From the NCBI GenBank assembly GCA_035517775.1, contig DATIYF010000055.1, positions 1 to 57,744 on the forward strand: 57,744 bases of DNA, in the 5' to 3' direction. Both the position numbers and the translations under genes were made by a program. Each line of letters starts with the position of its first letter. The stretch's first letter is position 1. Positions 33,390 to 42,369 of the stretch are shown here, piece after piece. The notes beneath the pieces are model-generated. The model saw only the letters and a list, made by a program, of their open reading frames with translations, did no database searches and was not told the origin of the DNA. Origin of the DNA: DATIYF01 sp035517775 (GTDB lineage Bacteria; Acidobacteriota; Terriglobia; Terriglobales; Acidobacteriaceae).

Positions 33390-34340
33390 CTACACCCCAC
33401 CCTCAAAGATTTTCTTGGACAGGTAGCGCTCGGCGGAGTCGGGAATAATCGTCACTACCCGCTTTCCTGCCTGCATTCTGCGCGCGATCTGCACCGCGGC
33501 GAAAACGCTGGCCCCGCCGCTCGAGCCCGATAAGACGCCCTCGCGGGCGGCCAGTTCGGTCACCATCCCAAAGGCTTCCTCGTCGGTGACCTTGAAAACT
33601 TCGTCGCAGACAGAGGGATCGTAATTTCTGGGTATGAAGCTGTTGCCAATGCCCTCCACCTTGTGCTTTCCCGGCGGGCCGCCGCCCAGCACCGAACCCT
33701 GCGTTTCGACCGCGACCGTCAGAACCTTGGGCAGGCGCTGTTTCAGGTAGCGGGCCACGCCGGTAAAGGTTCCCGAGGTGCCTACGCCGATGGCGACCGC
33801 ATCCACGCGGCCTTCCATCTGATCGAAGATTTCAGCGGCGGTAGTTTCGTAGTGGTAGTCGGGATTGGCGGGATTATCGAACTGCGAGGCCATAAAAGCG
33901 CGCGGGTCGCGCGCCGCCAGGTCGCGCGCCTGGCGGATGGCGCCCTCCATGCCTTCGTCATCGGGTGTGCGGATGACCTCGGCGCCCAGAGCGCGCATGA
34001 TCAGAACTTTTTCTTCAGAAAACTGCTCGGGAACAAAGAGCACGACTTTGTAGCCGCGATTCACGCCGATCAAGGCCAGGCCGATGCCGGTGTTGCCAGC
34101 GGTGGCTTCGACGAGGGTGGCGCCCGGCCTCAGCCTGCCCTGCTCCTCGGCCCGCCGGATAATGCCCACCGCGGCGCGGTCCTTTACGCTGCCGCCAGGA
34201 TTCAGGTATTCCAGCTTGGCATAGACTTCGGCGGCGCCCCCCGGCGCCACCCGCCGGAGTTGCAGCATGGGAGTTTCGCCGACCAGTTGGGTAATGTCGT
34301 CGGCTACCCGCAGCGAGGATTTTGCGGTTTTAATCTGCAC
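33390..34340 (-). CDS. mccA: Cysteine synthase/cystathionine beta-synthase family
   Basis: 316 residues. Fold type II PLP enzyme with K53 in NPGGSVKDR, the EATAGNTGIGLA asparagine loop and the phosphate loop GVGTSGTFTGVARYL. Could be O-acetylserine sulfhydrylase (CysK) or the cystathionine beta-synthase MccA type that uses homocysteine with O-acetylserine; the adjacent mccB-like gene argues for the latter. No CBS regulatory domain at the C-terminus (ends AERYLSKKIFEGGV). ATG at 34338-34340. It is about 70 bp downstream of the VWA gene on the same strand. Confidence 0.9.
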   Translation of the reverse strand: MQIKTAKSSLRVADDITQLVGETPMLQLRRVAPGGAAEVYAKLEYLNPGGSVKDRAAVGIIRRAEEQGRLRPGATLVEATAGNTGIGLALIGVNRGYKVVLFVPEQFSEEKVLIMRALGAEVIRTPDDEGMEGAIRQARDLAARDPRAFMASQFDNPANPDYHYETTAAEIFDQMEGRVDAVAIGVGTSGTFTGVARYLKQRLPKVLTVAVETQGSVLGGGPPGKHKVEGIGNSFIPRNYDPSVCDEVFKVTDEEAFGMVTELAAREGVLSGSSGGASVFAAVQIARRMQAGKRVVTIIPDSAERYLSKKIFEGGV

Positions 34341-34410
34341 ACTACAGAGTAGGGCGCAGAGATTACGAGCGTCAATCTAACTCTTGGACGCTGCATATAC
34401 GGCGGTAACC

Positions 34411-35448
34411 TCAGTTCAGCCCGCCCTGACCGGGCGCAGAATTGGCATAGTAGCCGCTGCGGGTGCGAACCGTCAGCTTGCCGTAGCCCTTGGCCCTGGC
34501 TTCCACGTGAATGGTGCGGTAACCGCCTGCGCTGGTGGGAGTGGTCGGCTTGTATCCGATGGTGTACTGGCTGCGGATGTCATGCGCTACCGCGCTGCTG
34601 ATTTCATCGACCTGGTCGAGGGTTTTGGGGAAGAATGCGATGCCCCCGGTATCTTCGGCGATGGTTTGCAGCGCCCGGCGCGCCCGCTTCTGCCTCTCTT
34701 CTCCCAGCAGGCCGATGGCATAGACGGTGGGGCCGTTGGGTTCCTGCAGGCGCTTGACCGCCTCCTCCAGCGATTCGCGGCTGGCGTTGTCTTCGCCATC
34801 GGTCACCACGAACAGCACTCTCTTCTGCAGCCGCGACTGTTTCAGTTCGTCGGCCGAAGCCACCACCGCGTCATACAGGGCGGTGCCGCCGCGCGCTTCC
34901 ACTTTTTCCAGCGCGTCTTTGAGCTTAGGCACGCTGCTGGTGAAGTCCTGGTCGAGATAATACTCGTCGTTGAAGTTCACCACGAACACCTGGTCCTGGG
35001 GATTGCTGGCGCGCACCAGATTCAGCGAGGCGGTGTTGACCTTCTCTCGTTTGTCCCGCATCGAGCCGGAGTTATCAATGACGATGCCCATGGCTACGGG
35101 AATATCTTCGTGGCGGAAGGAGGTGATGGCCTGCGGCTTGCCGTTTTCAAAGACGCTGAAGGCGTCGCGGCCCAGGTTCATGATCATATGCTGCTTGTTA
35201 TCCACCACGGTGGCGTGCAGCACCACTTCCTGCACTTCTTTCTTGAAGACGAAGACGCCGTTGTCGGTGGCGGGGGCCTGCCCTGGATTTTGCTGGGTCT
35301 GCCCCGGCGCAGACGGGCCCGCGGGAGCGGCCGGCTGCGTCTGGTTTGCCGGGGGAGGCGGAGGGGCGCTCTGCGGCGCCGCCGAGACCAGACCCAAGCA
35401 AAGAAAGAGAAGTAAAAGGCAGGTGAGAGCGTTATTGCGAGGGTGCAT
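34411..35448 (-). CDS. Exported VWFA-related protein (acidobacterial type)
   Basis: 345 residues. Signal peptide 1-24 (LLLLFLCLGLVSA), then a Pro/Gln/Ala linker (25-62). The remainder is the VWFA-related acidobacterial domain: FSVFENGKPQAITSF before the VWA fold, and the metal site Asp125-x-Ser127-x-Ser129 (IDNSGSM), with RGGTALYDAV and TDGEDNAS. The end RTRSGYYA is typical. Likely binds partners or substrates at the cell surface or periplasm; no biochemical role is known. The start lies inside the end of the second VWA gene (17-bp overlap), so the two are translationally coupled. Confidence 0.88.
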   Translation of the reverse strand: MHPRNNALTCLLLLFLCLGLVSAAPQSAPPPPPANQTQPAAPAGPSAPGQTQQNPGQAPATDNGVFVFKKEVQEVVLHATVVDNKQHMIMNLGRDAFSVFENGKPQAITSFRHEDIPVAMGIVIDNSGSMRDKREKVNTASLNLVRASNPQDQVFVVNFNDEYYLDQDFTSSVPKLKDALEKVEARGGTALYDAVVASADELKQSRLQKRVLFVVTDGEDNASRESLEEAVKRLQEPNGPTVYAIGLLGEERQKRARRALQTIAEDTGGIAFFPKTLDQVDEISSAVAHDIRSQYTIGYKPTTPTSAGGYRTIHVEARAKGYGKLTVRTRSGYYANSAPGQGGLN

Positions 35449-36544
35449 AGTATCCCGACTTGGCGAACACACGCAGCGGCGGCAATCCTTTCGGCGGAAT
35501 CAGCTTCACCCTAATCTTACGCCACTTGCCGTCACGTGCCCGGTTGTTGGGACGGTAACCGAGCACATATTGGTTGCGTAACTCGATGCCGATTTTTGTC
35601 GCCACGTCAGCCAAGTCGTTGGGATTATCAATGGTAAAGGCACGCCCGCCGGTCACTTCCGTGATCTCGCTGAGCAATTCCGGTCCCAGCTGCTCTTCCG
35701 GGGTGGGGAAATAATGGTCGTAGATGCCGATGGCATAGATCAGCGTGTCCGCCTCGCGCACCATGGACTTGATCTCGCCTTCAGTGTAGCGGCTGTGGTT
35801 ATCGCCCCCGTCCGAGATGATGAGCAGCGCCCGCTTGGGATACTTAGCCTGCCGCATCTCGCTGATTCCCAGATAGATGGCGTCCAGCAGCGCGGTACGC
35901 CCCTTGGGCGCGGTAAACAGCAGCTTGTTCTGAATCTCATCCACATTCTGGGTAAAGCTGGAGACTTCTTCGGGCTTATCCGCAAAGGTGATCATGAAGA
36001 ACTCATCCTGCGGATTGGCGGTCTTCATGAACTGCACCACGGCTTCGCGGGCGCGGTCAATCTTGCTGCCCATGCTGCCGCTCATATCGAAAATGATGCC
36101 CATAGAGATAGGAGCGTCTTCGCTGGAGAAGTGCTGAATCTGCTGCCGGTTCTTGTTTTCGTAAACCTCGAAGTTATCCTTGTCGAGCCCGGTGACCAGA
36201 CGGTTCATGGGATCGGTGATGGTCACGGGCACCAGCACCAGGTCAGCATCCACCTTGATGGGCTTGGTATGGGTCTCAAGCGCCGGATTGATGAGTTCTT
36301 TCTTGGCCGCGTCGGTGACCGGGACGCGCGGCACCACGTGCACTTCATTGATGGGGTCGGACTCGGTCTGGGCCTTGGCTGGGAATGACGCGAAGGCGAC
36401 TGCGATCAGCAGAGCAGCGGAGAAGGCAAAGCCGCGCCGGGCCTGGATTCGGGACGCGAAAATTCCACACGGGCAGCTACTGAATTGCGGGGAGGAATTC
36501 TGGTTGGGCCCCGGGCGGGAGCGGAACCCGCGTTGGCGGGTCAT
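35432..36544 (-). CDS. Exported VWFA-related protein (acidobacterial type), paralogue
   Basis: 370 residues from ATG 36542-36544, preceded by AAAGGGG. The N-terminus is long and basic before a signal-like segment (FSAALLIAVAFASFPAKAQ, about 41-59). The domain follows the same pattern as its neighbour: DNFEVYENKNRQQIQHF, metal site Asp153-x-Ser155-x-Ser157 (FDMSGSM), KGRTALLDAIY, ISDGGDNHS and VFAKSGYYAPSQ. The pair is a tandem duplication that has since diverged. It is the first gene of the minus-strand run that ends with the M20 peptidase. Confidence 0.88.
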   Translation of the reverse strand: MTRQRGFRSRPGPNQNSSPQFSSCPCGIFASRIQARRGFAFSAALLIAVAFASFPAKAQTESDPINEVHVVPRVPVTDAAKKELINPALETHTKPIKVDADLVLVPVTITDPMNRLVTGLDKDNFEVYENKNRQQIQHFSSEDAPISMGIIFDMSGSMGSKIDRAREAVVQFMKTANPQDEFFMITFADKPEEVSSFTQNVDEIQNKLLFTAPKGRTALLDAIYLGISEMRQAKYPKRALLIISDGGDNHSRYTEGEIKSMVREADTLIYAIGIYDHYFPTPEEQLGPELLSEITEVTGGRAFTIDNPNDLADVATKIGIELRNQYVLGYRPNNRARDGKWRKIRVKLIPPKGLPPLRVFAKSGYYAPSQ

Positions 36545-36753
36545 AAGTACCCCTTTAATGCCGATACTATGCCACGTTGCCTTCGCCGATGCCAGTGATT
36601 TTTGCAAAGCTGAGTTCACGATCGGCTGTGCAAAAAATTTCTTCTCTCCTGAAATCACGCACTTCCCATCTGCCCGGCACATTTCCCACGTCCTTTAGTT
36701 CGTCTGGTTCCAGTTTCTCCAGCCGGCTTGCTCTATTTTTGGCGCTGCTCCTG

Positions 36754-36759
36754 TACAAT
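36754..36759 (+). promoter_or_regulatory. Possible -10 element of the DUF1015 gene
   Basis: TACAAT ends 15 bases before the ATG at 36775; the mRNA leader would be only about 8 bases and contains no ribosome site. No clear -35. Confidence 0.4.
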
Positions 36760-36774
36760 TCTGGGTCTCCCGCT

Positions 36775-38076
36775 ATGGCAAATATCGGCCCGTTTCGCGC
36801 TCTCCGTTACGACCCCGGCCGCGTTTCTCTGGCGCAGGTGGTCACCCAGCCTTACGACAAAATCAGCCCTGAGATGCAGCACGCCTATTACGCGGCTAGT
36901 CCTTATAACCTGGTGCGCATCATTCTGGGCAAGCCGGAAGCCGGCGACGGACCGGCCGCCAATCGCTACACGCGGGCGGCGGCGAGCTTGCGCGACTGGC
37001 GCCGGCAGGGCGTGCTTAAGCCCGACCCGGAGCCCTCCATCTACCTTTACGCTCAGCGCTTTACCCGCCCCGGCAGCAAAGTGGAGCTGGAGCGCAAGGG
37101 CTTTATTGCGCTGGGCGAGATCGAGGATTACTCGGCCGGAGTCGTCTTTCGCCACGAGCAGACCCTGGCCAAACCCAAGGCCGACCGCCTGGACCTGCTG
37201 CGCGCAACGCGGGCTCATTTCGGGCAGATTTTCATGTTGTACAGCGATCCGGCGGCGGAAATCGAGACCGCCCTGTCTTCCAGCCGGGCGCCCGATAACG
37301 AAGTGCAGGACGAGTATGGCGTGGCCCACCGGGTGTGGCAGGTCTCGGACCCCAAGCTGATTGAGCTGGTGCGCGAAAAGATGAGAGATAAGAAGCTCAT
37401 CATTGCCGACGGCCACCATCGTTACGAAACCGCGCTGACTTACCGGAACGAGCGCCGGGCAGAAGCCGGCGCGCAGAGTGCCGGCGCAGCTTACGAGTAC
37501 GTGATGATGACCTTCGTCAACATGGACAGCCCGGGGCTGGTGATTCTGCCCACGCATCGCGTGGTGCATGGTCTGCAGTCTTTTTCCAGCGAGGCTTTTC
37601 GCGAGAAGGCCCAGACATATTTCAGCGCGGACGAAGTGGACCCCTCGGCGGACGCTGCCCGGGCGCAAGTGATTCTGCGCGAGGCGGGCCATTCGGGCAC
37701 GGCTTTGCTGGCGGTCACCAAAGACCGAGTCTTTCTGCTGGATACGCCCCGCGCCCTGGGCTCTGATATCTTCCAGGGCCTGTCGCTGCGGCAGCAGTCG
37801 CTGGACGTGGTGCGGCTGCATAAATGCCTGCTCGAAGGCGTGCTGGGAATCTCGGAAGAAGCGGTTCGCGAGCAGCGCAACGTGAGCTACGTGCGGGAAG
37901 CGGAAGAGGCGATGAACATGGTGCGGGGCGACAGGGCCGATGTCGCTTTTCTCATGAATCCCGCGCGCATGTCGCAGGTGCGCGACATCGCCCTGGCCGG
38001 CGAGGTGCTGCCGCAGAAATCCACGGATTTCTATCCCAAGCTGCTCAGCGGACTGACCATCTATCCGCTGGAGTAG
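36775..38076 (+). CDS. DUF1015 family protein
   Basis: 433 residues. Family hallmarks: MANIGPFRALRYDPGRV at the start, VVTQPYDKISPEMQHAYYAA, SPYNLVRIILGKPE, FRHEQTLAKPKADRLDLLRA, the conserved LIIADGHHRYETALTYR and TPTHRVVHGL-like segments, and QKSTDFYPKLLSGLTIYPLE at the end. Function is not established; members often lie next to serine or hydroxyacid metabolism genes, which is not the case here. Start at ATG 36775 coincides with the family N-terminus; the long frame upstream overlaps the divergent VWA promoter and is not used. Confidence 0.88.
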   Translation: MANIGPFRALRYDPGRVSLAQVVTQPYDKISPEMQHAYYAASPYNLVRIILGKPEAGDGPAANRYTRAAASLRDWRRQGVLKPDPEPSIYLYAQRFTRPGSKVELERKGFIALGEIEDYSAGVVFRHEQTLAKPKADRLDLLRATRAHFGQIFMLYSDPAAEIETALSSSRAPDNEVQDEYGVAHRVWQVSDPKLIELVREKMRDKKLIIADGHHRYETALTYRNERRAEAGAQSAGAAYEYVMMTFVNMDSPGLVILPTHRVVHGLQSFSSEAFREKAQTYFSADEVDPSADAARAQVILREAGHSGTALLAVTKDRVFLLDTPRALGSDIFQGLSLRQQSLDVVRLHKCLLEGVLGISEEAVREQRNVSYVREAEEAMNMVRGDRADVAFLMNPARMSQVRDIALAGEVLPQKSTDFYPKLLSGLTIYPLE

Positions 38077-38229
38077 TTGATATGCTTCCCTTAACTGGAA
38101 AGCTCGCGCTGCACAAGCAGCAGAGCATCGCATAAGATGGAGTGTTAGCGGAACTCTCCGCCTCAGCTTACGTTGTATCCCACGCCATTTCGTTCGAGAA
38201 CACATCATGGCCGGGCTTCGAGCCCCCGG

Positions 38230-39669
38230 GTGAGACTGGCAGCCCGCGCAGTGGCGATCTTCCTCGCCTGCACGCTGCTTGCGGCTACGCCTCCGGAATC
38301 ACGAAAAATCACCGTTTATTCTGCCGCCGCGAATTATTCGCTGCCGGTTTCCACTCTTGGCGGCCAGGACTACGTGGGCCTGCTGGAGATTCTCGACCCC
38401 CTGGGCGCAGTCAGTGCCACCAGCAACCGGTCCCGCTGGATTCTGCGCTTCAACAATGCGCCAGCCGAATTCAACTCAGGATCGCGCAGCGCGCGGGTGC
38501 GCGGCGAAGCGGTCGAGCTTTCCGCGCCCTTTCAATTGCAAGGCGGCCGCGGTCTGGTACCGCTGGCCTCGTTGAGCGCATTGCTCTCTCGCATTCTGGG
38601 AGGGCCGGTGAACCTGCACCAGGCTTCGCGCCGGCTGTTCATCGGCAACGCGGCGGTGCACTTTACGGCGGCGGTGGGGCGTGCCGGCCGCTCCGAGGTG
38701 GTATTCAACTTCACCTCGCCGGTCAATCCCATGATTGCGACCGAGCCGGGCAAGTTGCGCATGGTGTTCAATCATGAGCCGGTGCTGACTCCGGCTTCTC
38801 CGCGGCTGAGCTTTGAAAGCAAGGAAATTCCCTCGGCAACCTACGAGGAAGAGAACGGCACGGCAGAGATTACCGTCAACGGCAATTTCCCGCTGATGGC
38901 CAGCTTCAGCAATGACGGGCGCACGATCACGGTCGGGCCGGCGCCCCAGGCGCCGCAAGCGAGCGGCAGGCCAGCGGCAGGCACATCTCCCGCCCCCGCA
39001 CCAGCAACTTCGCCGGCCCCTGCGGCCGCGGTTCCCCAGCCTTCGACCGCAGTTCAACCCGCCGCTGCGTTGGCGCCGGAAGCCTACTTCGCCGTGGTGG
39101 ACGCCAGCCATGGCGGGAATGATCCGGGGGAGGCCCTGAGCAGCACGCTGGCGGAAAAAGACGTTACCCTGGCCTTCGCCGGCCGGCTGCGCCTGGAACT
39201 GGAATCGCGCGGCTTGCGCACCCTGCTGCTGCGCGAAGGCAACGCAAATCTCAGCCTGGATCAGCGCGCCAATTTGACCAACGTAACTCACCCCGCCATC
39301 TACCTCTGCCTGCATGCTTCTTCTTTGGGAGAGGGAGTCCGGCTGTACACAGCGGTTTTGCCGGCCGGCGGCGATGACAATGGTCCGTTTCTCGACTGGA
39401 AGACGGCACAGTCCTCTTTCCTCTCCCTCAGCCAGACTACCGCGAGCACGCTCGCCGAGGGACTCAAGCAGCAGCACATTCCAGTACGCGTGCTGATGGC
39501 GCCGCTGCGCCCGCTCAACAATGTGATCGCTCCCGCGGTGGCGGTGGAGATTTCTCCCATGGAGGGCGGTACGAACAGCCTCACTTCGACCGACTATCAG
39601 GCCAGCATCGCCAGCAGCCTGGCCGCCGGCATTCTGTCGCTGCGGGACAAGCTGGGGGCGGGGCGATGA
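38230..39669 (+). CDS. Exported N-acetylmuramoyl-L-alanine amidase (Amidase_3 type) with N-terminal stalk domains
   Basis: 479 residues from GTG 38230, which gives a clean signal peptide (MRLAARAVAIFLACTLLAAT). An in-frame TTG at 38173 would add 19 residues. With numbering from that TTG: residues 45-255 form a copper-amine-oxidase-N/AMIN-like cell-wall binding part, 256-302 a Pro/Ala linker, and 305-490 the zinc amidase with His313 (DASHGGNDPG), Glu328 (LAEKDVTL), His381 (YLCLHASS) and catalytic Glu459 (AVEISPMEG). It cleaves the septal or lateral peptidoglycan amide bond. The last motif is divergent from the usual VE-x-GF-x-SN. The stop overlaps gerM (ATGA). Confidence 0.88.
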   Translation: MRLAARAVAIFLACTLLAATPPESRKITVYSAAANYSLPVSTLGGQDYVGLLEILDPLGAVSATSNRSRWILRFNNAPAEFNSGSRSARVRGEAVELSAPFQLQGGRGLVPLASLSALLSRILGGPVNLHQASRRLFIGNAAVHFTAAVGRAGRSEVVFNFTSPVNPMIATEPGKLRMVFNHEPVLTPASPRLSFESKEIPSATYEEENGTAEITVNGNFPLMASFSNDGRTITVGPAPQAPQASGRPAAGTSPAPAPATSPAPAAAVPQPSTAVQPAAALAPEAYFAVVDASHGGNDPGEALSSTLAEKDVTLAFAGRLRLELESRGLRTLLLREGNANLSLDQRANLTNVTHPAIYLCLHASSLGEGVRLYTAVLPAGGDDNGPFLDWKTAQSSFLSLSQTTASTLAEGLKQQHIPVRVLMAPLRPLNNVIAPAVAVEISPMEGGTNSLTSTDYQASIASSLAAGILSLRDKLGAGR

Positions 39670-40262
39670 TCCCCCGCCACCTCTGGATTGGCGTCGCCAT
39701 CATGCTGGCCGCAGCGCTGGCCATGGGCTTCTACGTCTGGCGCATGCACGGGCGGGCGCAAGTGGAGTCGGCAGTGACCGATACTCGCCCGGTAGCCCCG
39801 CCACCTTCGGGCCCGACCGAGCAGGCCACTCTTTTTGTAGCTTATGACGATCCGGGCGTGCTCTTGCCGCAATCGGCCCAGATCGCTCTGCCCCAGGGCC
39901 GCCAGCAGCGGGGCGAGGAGCTGCTGCGCGCTCTGCTGGATGTTTACCTTGACAAGTCTTCTCCCCACCCTATCCCCTCGGGCTCCGAGGTGCTGGACGT
40001 CTTCTTCGTAGATCCCGGCCTGGTCGTGATTGATCTCAACGGCGCCTTCGCCAACGGCCACCGCTCGGGCATTCTGGAAGAAGAACTCACCGTCGCTTCG
40101 ATCATTCAGACCCTTACCTACAATGTTCCCGGCATTACCAGGGTGAAGTTTCTGGTGGATGGCCACGAGCGCGATACCCTCGCAGGCCATGTGGACCTTT
40201 CGGGAACGTACGACATCTCGCAAGTGAGCCAGATGGTGAAAGCGTTGCAGAGCACGCAATAA
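39666..40262 (+). CDS. gerM: GerMN domain envelope protein
   Basis: 198 residues. One N-terminal membrane helix (IGVAIMLAAALAMGFYVW, about 8-25) and a linker precede the GerMN domain (about 55-190): TLFVAYDDPGVLLP, EELLRALLDVYL, GSEVLDVFFVDPGLVVIDLN and TVASIIQTLTYNVPGITRVK. In Bacillus GerM acts in sporulation and germination; here no sporulation genes are expected, so a general wall or divisome role is more likely. The start overlaps the amidase stop, and rph follows 129 bp later. Confidence 0.9.
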   Translation: MIPRHLWIGVAIMLAAALAMGFYVWRMHGRAQVESAVTDTRPVAPPPSGPTEQATLFVAYDDPGVLLPQSAQIALPQGRQQRGEELLRALLDVYLDKSSPHPIPSGSEVLDVFFVDPGLVVIDLNGAFANGHRSGILEEELTVASIIQTLTYNVPGITRVKFLVDGHERDTLAGHVDLSGTYDISQVSQMVKALQSTQ

Positions 40263-40377
40263 GCTTTCCTGCGGAGCAACGGCTTCTTTCAGTTTCTCTC
40301 GGCGACGTTCGCCAGGCCCTTGCGGACTCTGCGGTCAACTTAACGGCGGAGAACGCAGAGACCTGCCGTGCCTCATT

Positions 40378-40383
40378 TACAAT
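40378..40383 (+). promoter_or_regulatory. -10 element directly before rph
   Basis: TACAAT ends eight bases before the ATG at 40392, with no ribosome site between; the mRNA is likely leaderless or nearly so. Confidence 0.4.
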
Positions 40384-40391
40384 CGGCGCTT

Positions 40392-41129
40392 ATGTTCTAT
40401 CGCTCGGATAACCGTACACCGGAGCAGTTGCGTCCGGTCGTGTTTCATGCGGATTACATTTCCACCGCCGAAGGCTCGGTGCTGGTCGAGATGGGCAATA
40501 CGCGCGTGATCTGCACTGCCTCGATCGAAGAGACCGTTCCCCAGTTCCTGCGCAATACCGGCAAGGGCTGGATCACCAGCGAATACAGCATGCTGCCCCG
40601 CTCCACCCTGACGCGCACGCCGCGCGAGGTGAGCAAGGGCCGGCAGAGCGGCCGCACGCACGAGATCCAACGCCTGATTGGCCGCTCGCTGCGTGCCGTG
40701 ACCGACCTGGACCGCCTGGGCGAGCGCACCATCTGGATAGACTGCGACGTAATCCAGGCCGATGGCGGCACGCGTACGGCCTCCATTACCGGCTCGTTCC
40801 TTGCCCTGGGGCTGGCGCTCAAAAAGCTGGTGGAGGCCGGAACGCTAAGCTCGGTGCCGCTGCGCGATTACGTGGCCGCGGTGAGCGTGGGAATTGTGGA
40901 GGGCGAGATCCTGCTCGACCTTTGCTATGAAGAGGACTCGCGCGCCGAGGTGGACATGAACTTCGTCATGACCGCCAGCCACAAGCTGGTGGAGGTGCAG
41001 GCCACCGCCGAACACCAGGTCTTCGATGAGTCGCAACTGGAGAAGATGATCGGCCTGGCGAAGCAAGGGGTACAGGCGCTGGTCGCCCGGCAGCGGGCCG
41101 TGCTCGAGCCGCTGGCGTTGCGGCAGTAA
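40392..41129 (+). CDS. rph: Ribonuclease PH
   Basis: 245 residues, full length. Phosphorolytic 3' to 5' exoribonuclease that trims tRNA precursors. Features: YRSDNRTPEQLRPVVF at the start, EGSVLVEMGNTRVICTA, RSTLTRTPREVSKGRQSGRT with the RNA-binding arginines, GRSLRAVTDL, CDVIQADGGTRTASITGS and LDLCYEEDSRAEVDMNFVMT. The ATG at 40392 is preferred over a GTG at 40368. The usual partner rdgB (ITP pyrophosphatase) does not follow; the next gene is an aldolase. Confidence 0.96.
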   Translation: MFYRSDNRTPEQLRPVVFHADYISTAEGSVLVEMGNTRVICTASIEETVPQFLRNTGKGWITSEYSMLPRSTLTRTPREVSKGRQSGRTHEIQRLIGRSLRAVTDLDRLGERTIWIDCDVIQADGGTRTASITGSFLALGLALKKLVEAGTLSSVPLRDYVAAVSVGIVEGEILLDLCYEEDSRAEVDMNFVMTASHKLVEVQATAEHQVFDESQLEKMIGLAKQGVQALVARQRAVLEPLALRQ

Positions 41130-41273
41130 GAGTGGCCAACAGGCATCGCTCGTCCCAAAAAATTTGTATTCTCAAAGCTGCAAACTCTTTTCCACGGCCG
41201 GTCCGTTCTCGGGCCGATACCGCCTGCGCCGTGGTTTACAATTAACCAGTCTCAGCAATCATCGGAGGAATCT

Positions 41274-42281
41274 ATGAAGCTCACCCCGGGAAAATTAGCC
41301 GGACTTAAGAAAGTGTCAAACGAACGTGGCGTCATCGCCGCCGCCGCCATGGACCAGCGCGGTTCTCTGCAGAAGTCGCTTGCTAAAGAGAAGGGCGGTG
41401 AGGTCAGCAATGCCATGATGGAGGAGTTCAAATCGCTGGTCACGGAAGTGCTGACCCCTCACGCCAGCGCCATTTTGCTTGATCCCGAATGGGGTCTGCC
41501 CGCTTCCAGGCGGCGCGCCAAAAATGCCGGACTTCTGCTGGCCTATGAAAAGACCGGCTATGACAAGACCGGCCCCGGCCGCCTGCCTGATCTTCTGGAT
41601 TTGTGGTCGGTGCGCCGACTGAAAGAAGCCGGCGCCGACTGCTGCAAGATTCTGCTCTATTACACGCCCTTCGATCCCAAAGATGTGAATGACAAGAAGC
41701 ATGCCTGGGTGGAGCGCATTGGCGATGAGTGCCGCGCCAATGACATTCCGTTCTTCCTCGAGTTCGTAGGCTACGAGGAGGGCGCCGACGAAAAAGGCTT
41801 TGAATACGCCAAGAAAAAGCCGCAAATTGTGATGGCCAGCATGAAGGAATTCAGCAAGGACCGCTACGGCGTGGATGTTCTTAAGGTCGAGGTGCCGGTG
41901 AATATGAAGTTTGTCGAAGGCGCCAAGGCCAACTCCGGGCAGGACGCCTATAGCAGGAAAGAAGCAATGAATCTCTTCCGCCAGGCCGCGGCCGTCGCCA
42001 GCAAGCCCTTCATTTATCTTTCGGCCGGCGTGAGCAACGCCGAGTTCACCGAATCGCTCGAACTCGCGGCCGAGGCCGGAGTAAAGTTCAACGGCGTGCT
42101 TTGTGGCCGCGCCACCTGGAAAGATGGCATCCCAATCTACGCCAAGCAGGGCGCCGAGGCCTTCCGCAAATGGCTGCAGAGCGAAGGCGTGAAGAACATC
42201 AACAACGTGAACGACCGGTTGAAGGCCGCCACTTCCTGGCACCCCATCTATGGTATGGAGCCGGCCATGGCCGGCGCGTAG
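41274..42281 (+). CDS. lacD: Tagatose-1,6-bisphosphate aldolase, LacD family
   Basis: 335 residues. Class I aldolase: AMDQRGSLQKSL near the start, Lys125 (CCKILLYYTPFDP) and the Schiff-base Lys204 with Glu206 (VDVLKVEVPVN), then FIYLSAGVSN and GVLCGRATWKDGI. Cleaves tagatose- or fructose-1,6-bisphosphate to triose phosphates. With no lac or gat sugar genes nearby it may serve as a general or glycolytic aldolase. TCGGAGGAATCT is a clear ribosome site in front of ATG 41274, and TTTACAATT at 41235-41243 is a possible -10. Confidence 0.92.
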   Translation: MKLTPGKLAGLKKVSNERGVIAAAAMDQRGSLQKSLAKEKGGEVSNAMMEEFKSLVTEVLTPHASAILLDPEWGLPASRRRAKNAGLLLAYEKTGYDKTGPGRLPDLLDLWSVRRLKEAGADCCKILLYYTPFDPKDVNDKKHAWVERIGDECRANDIPFFLEFVGYEEGADEKGFEYAKKKPQIVMASMKEFSKDRYGVDVLKVEVPVNMKFVEGAKANSGQDAYSRKEAMNLFRQAAAVASKPFIYLSAGVSNAEFTESLELAAEAGVKFNGVLCGRATWKDGIPIYAKQGAEAFRKWLQSEGVKNINNVNDRLKAATSWHPIYGMEPAMAGA

Positions 42282-42369
42282 GTCGTTGGCGCGAAGTCTC
42301 AGAGGCAATCGCTGGAGCAGGCGCGGGCATTTCTGCTCGCGCCCGCTCGATTCTTTTGGGCGAAATTCG

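Noticed and set aside
36733..38208. Long minus-strand frame opposite the DUF1015 gene
   Set aside because: Shadow of the real gene; amino-acid composition is His/Arg/Gln-skewed and no known motif appears.
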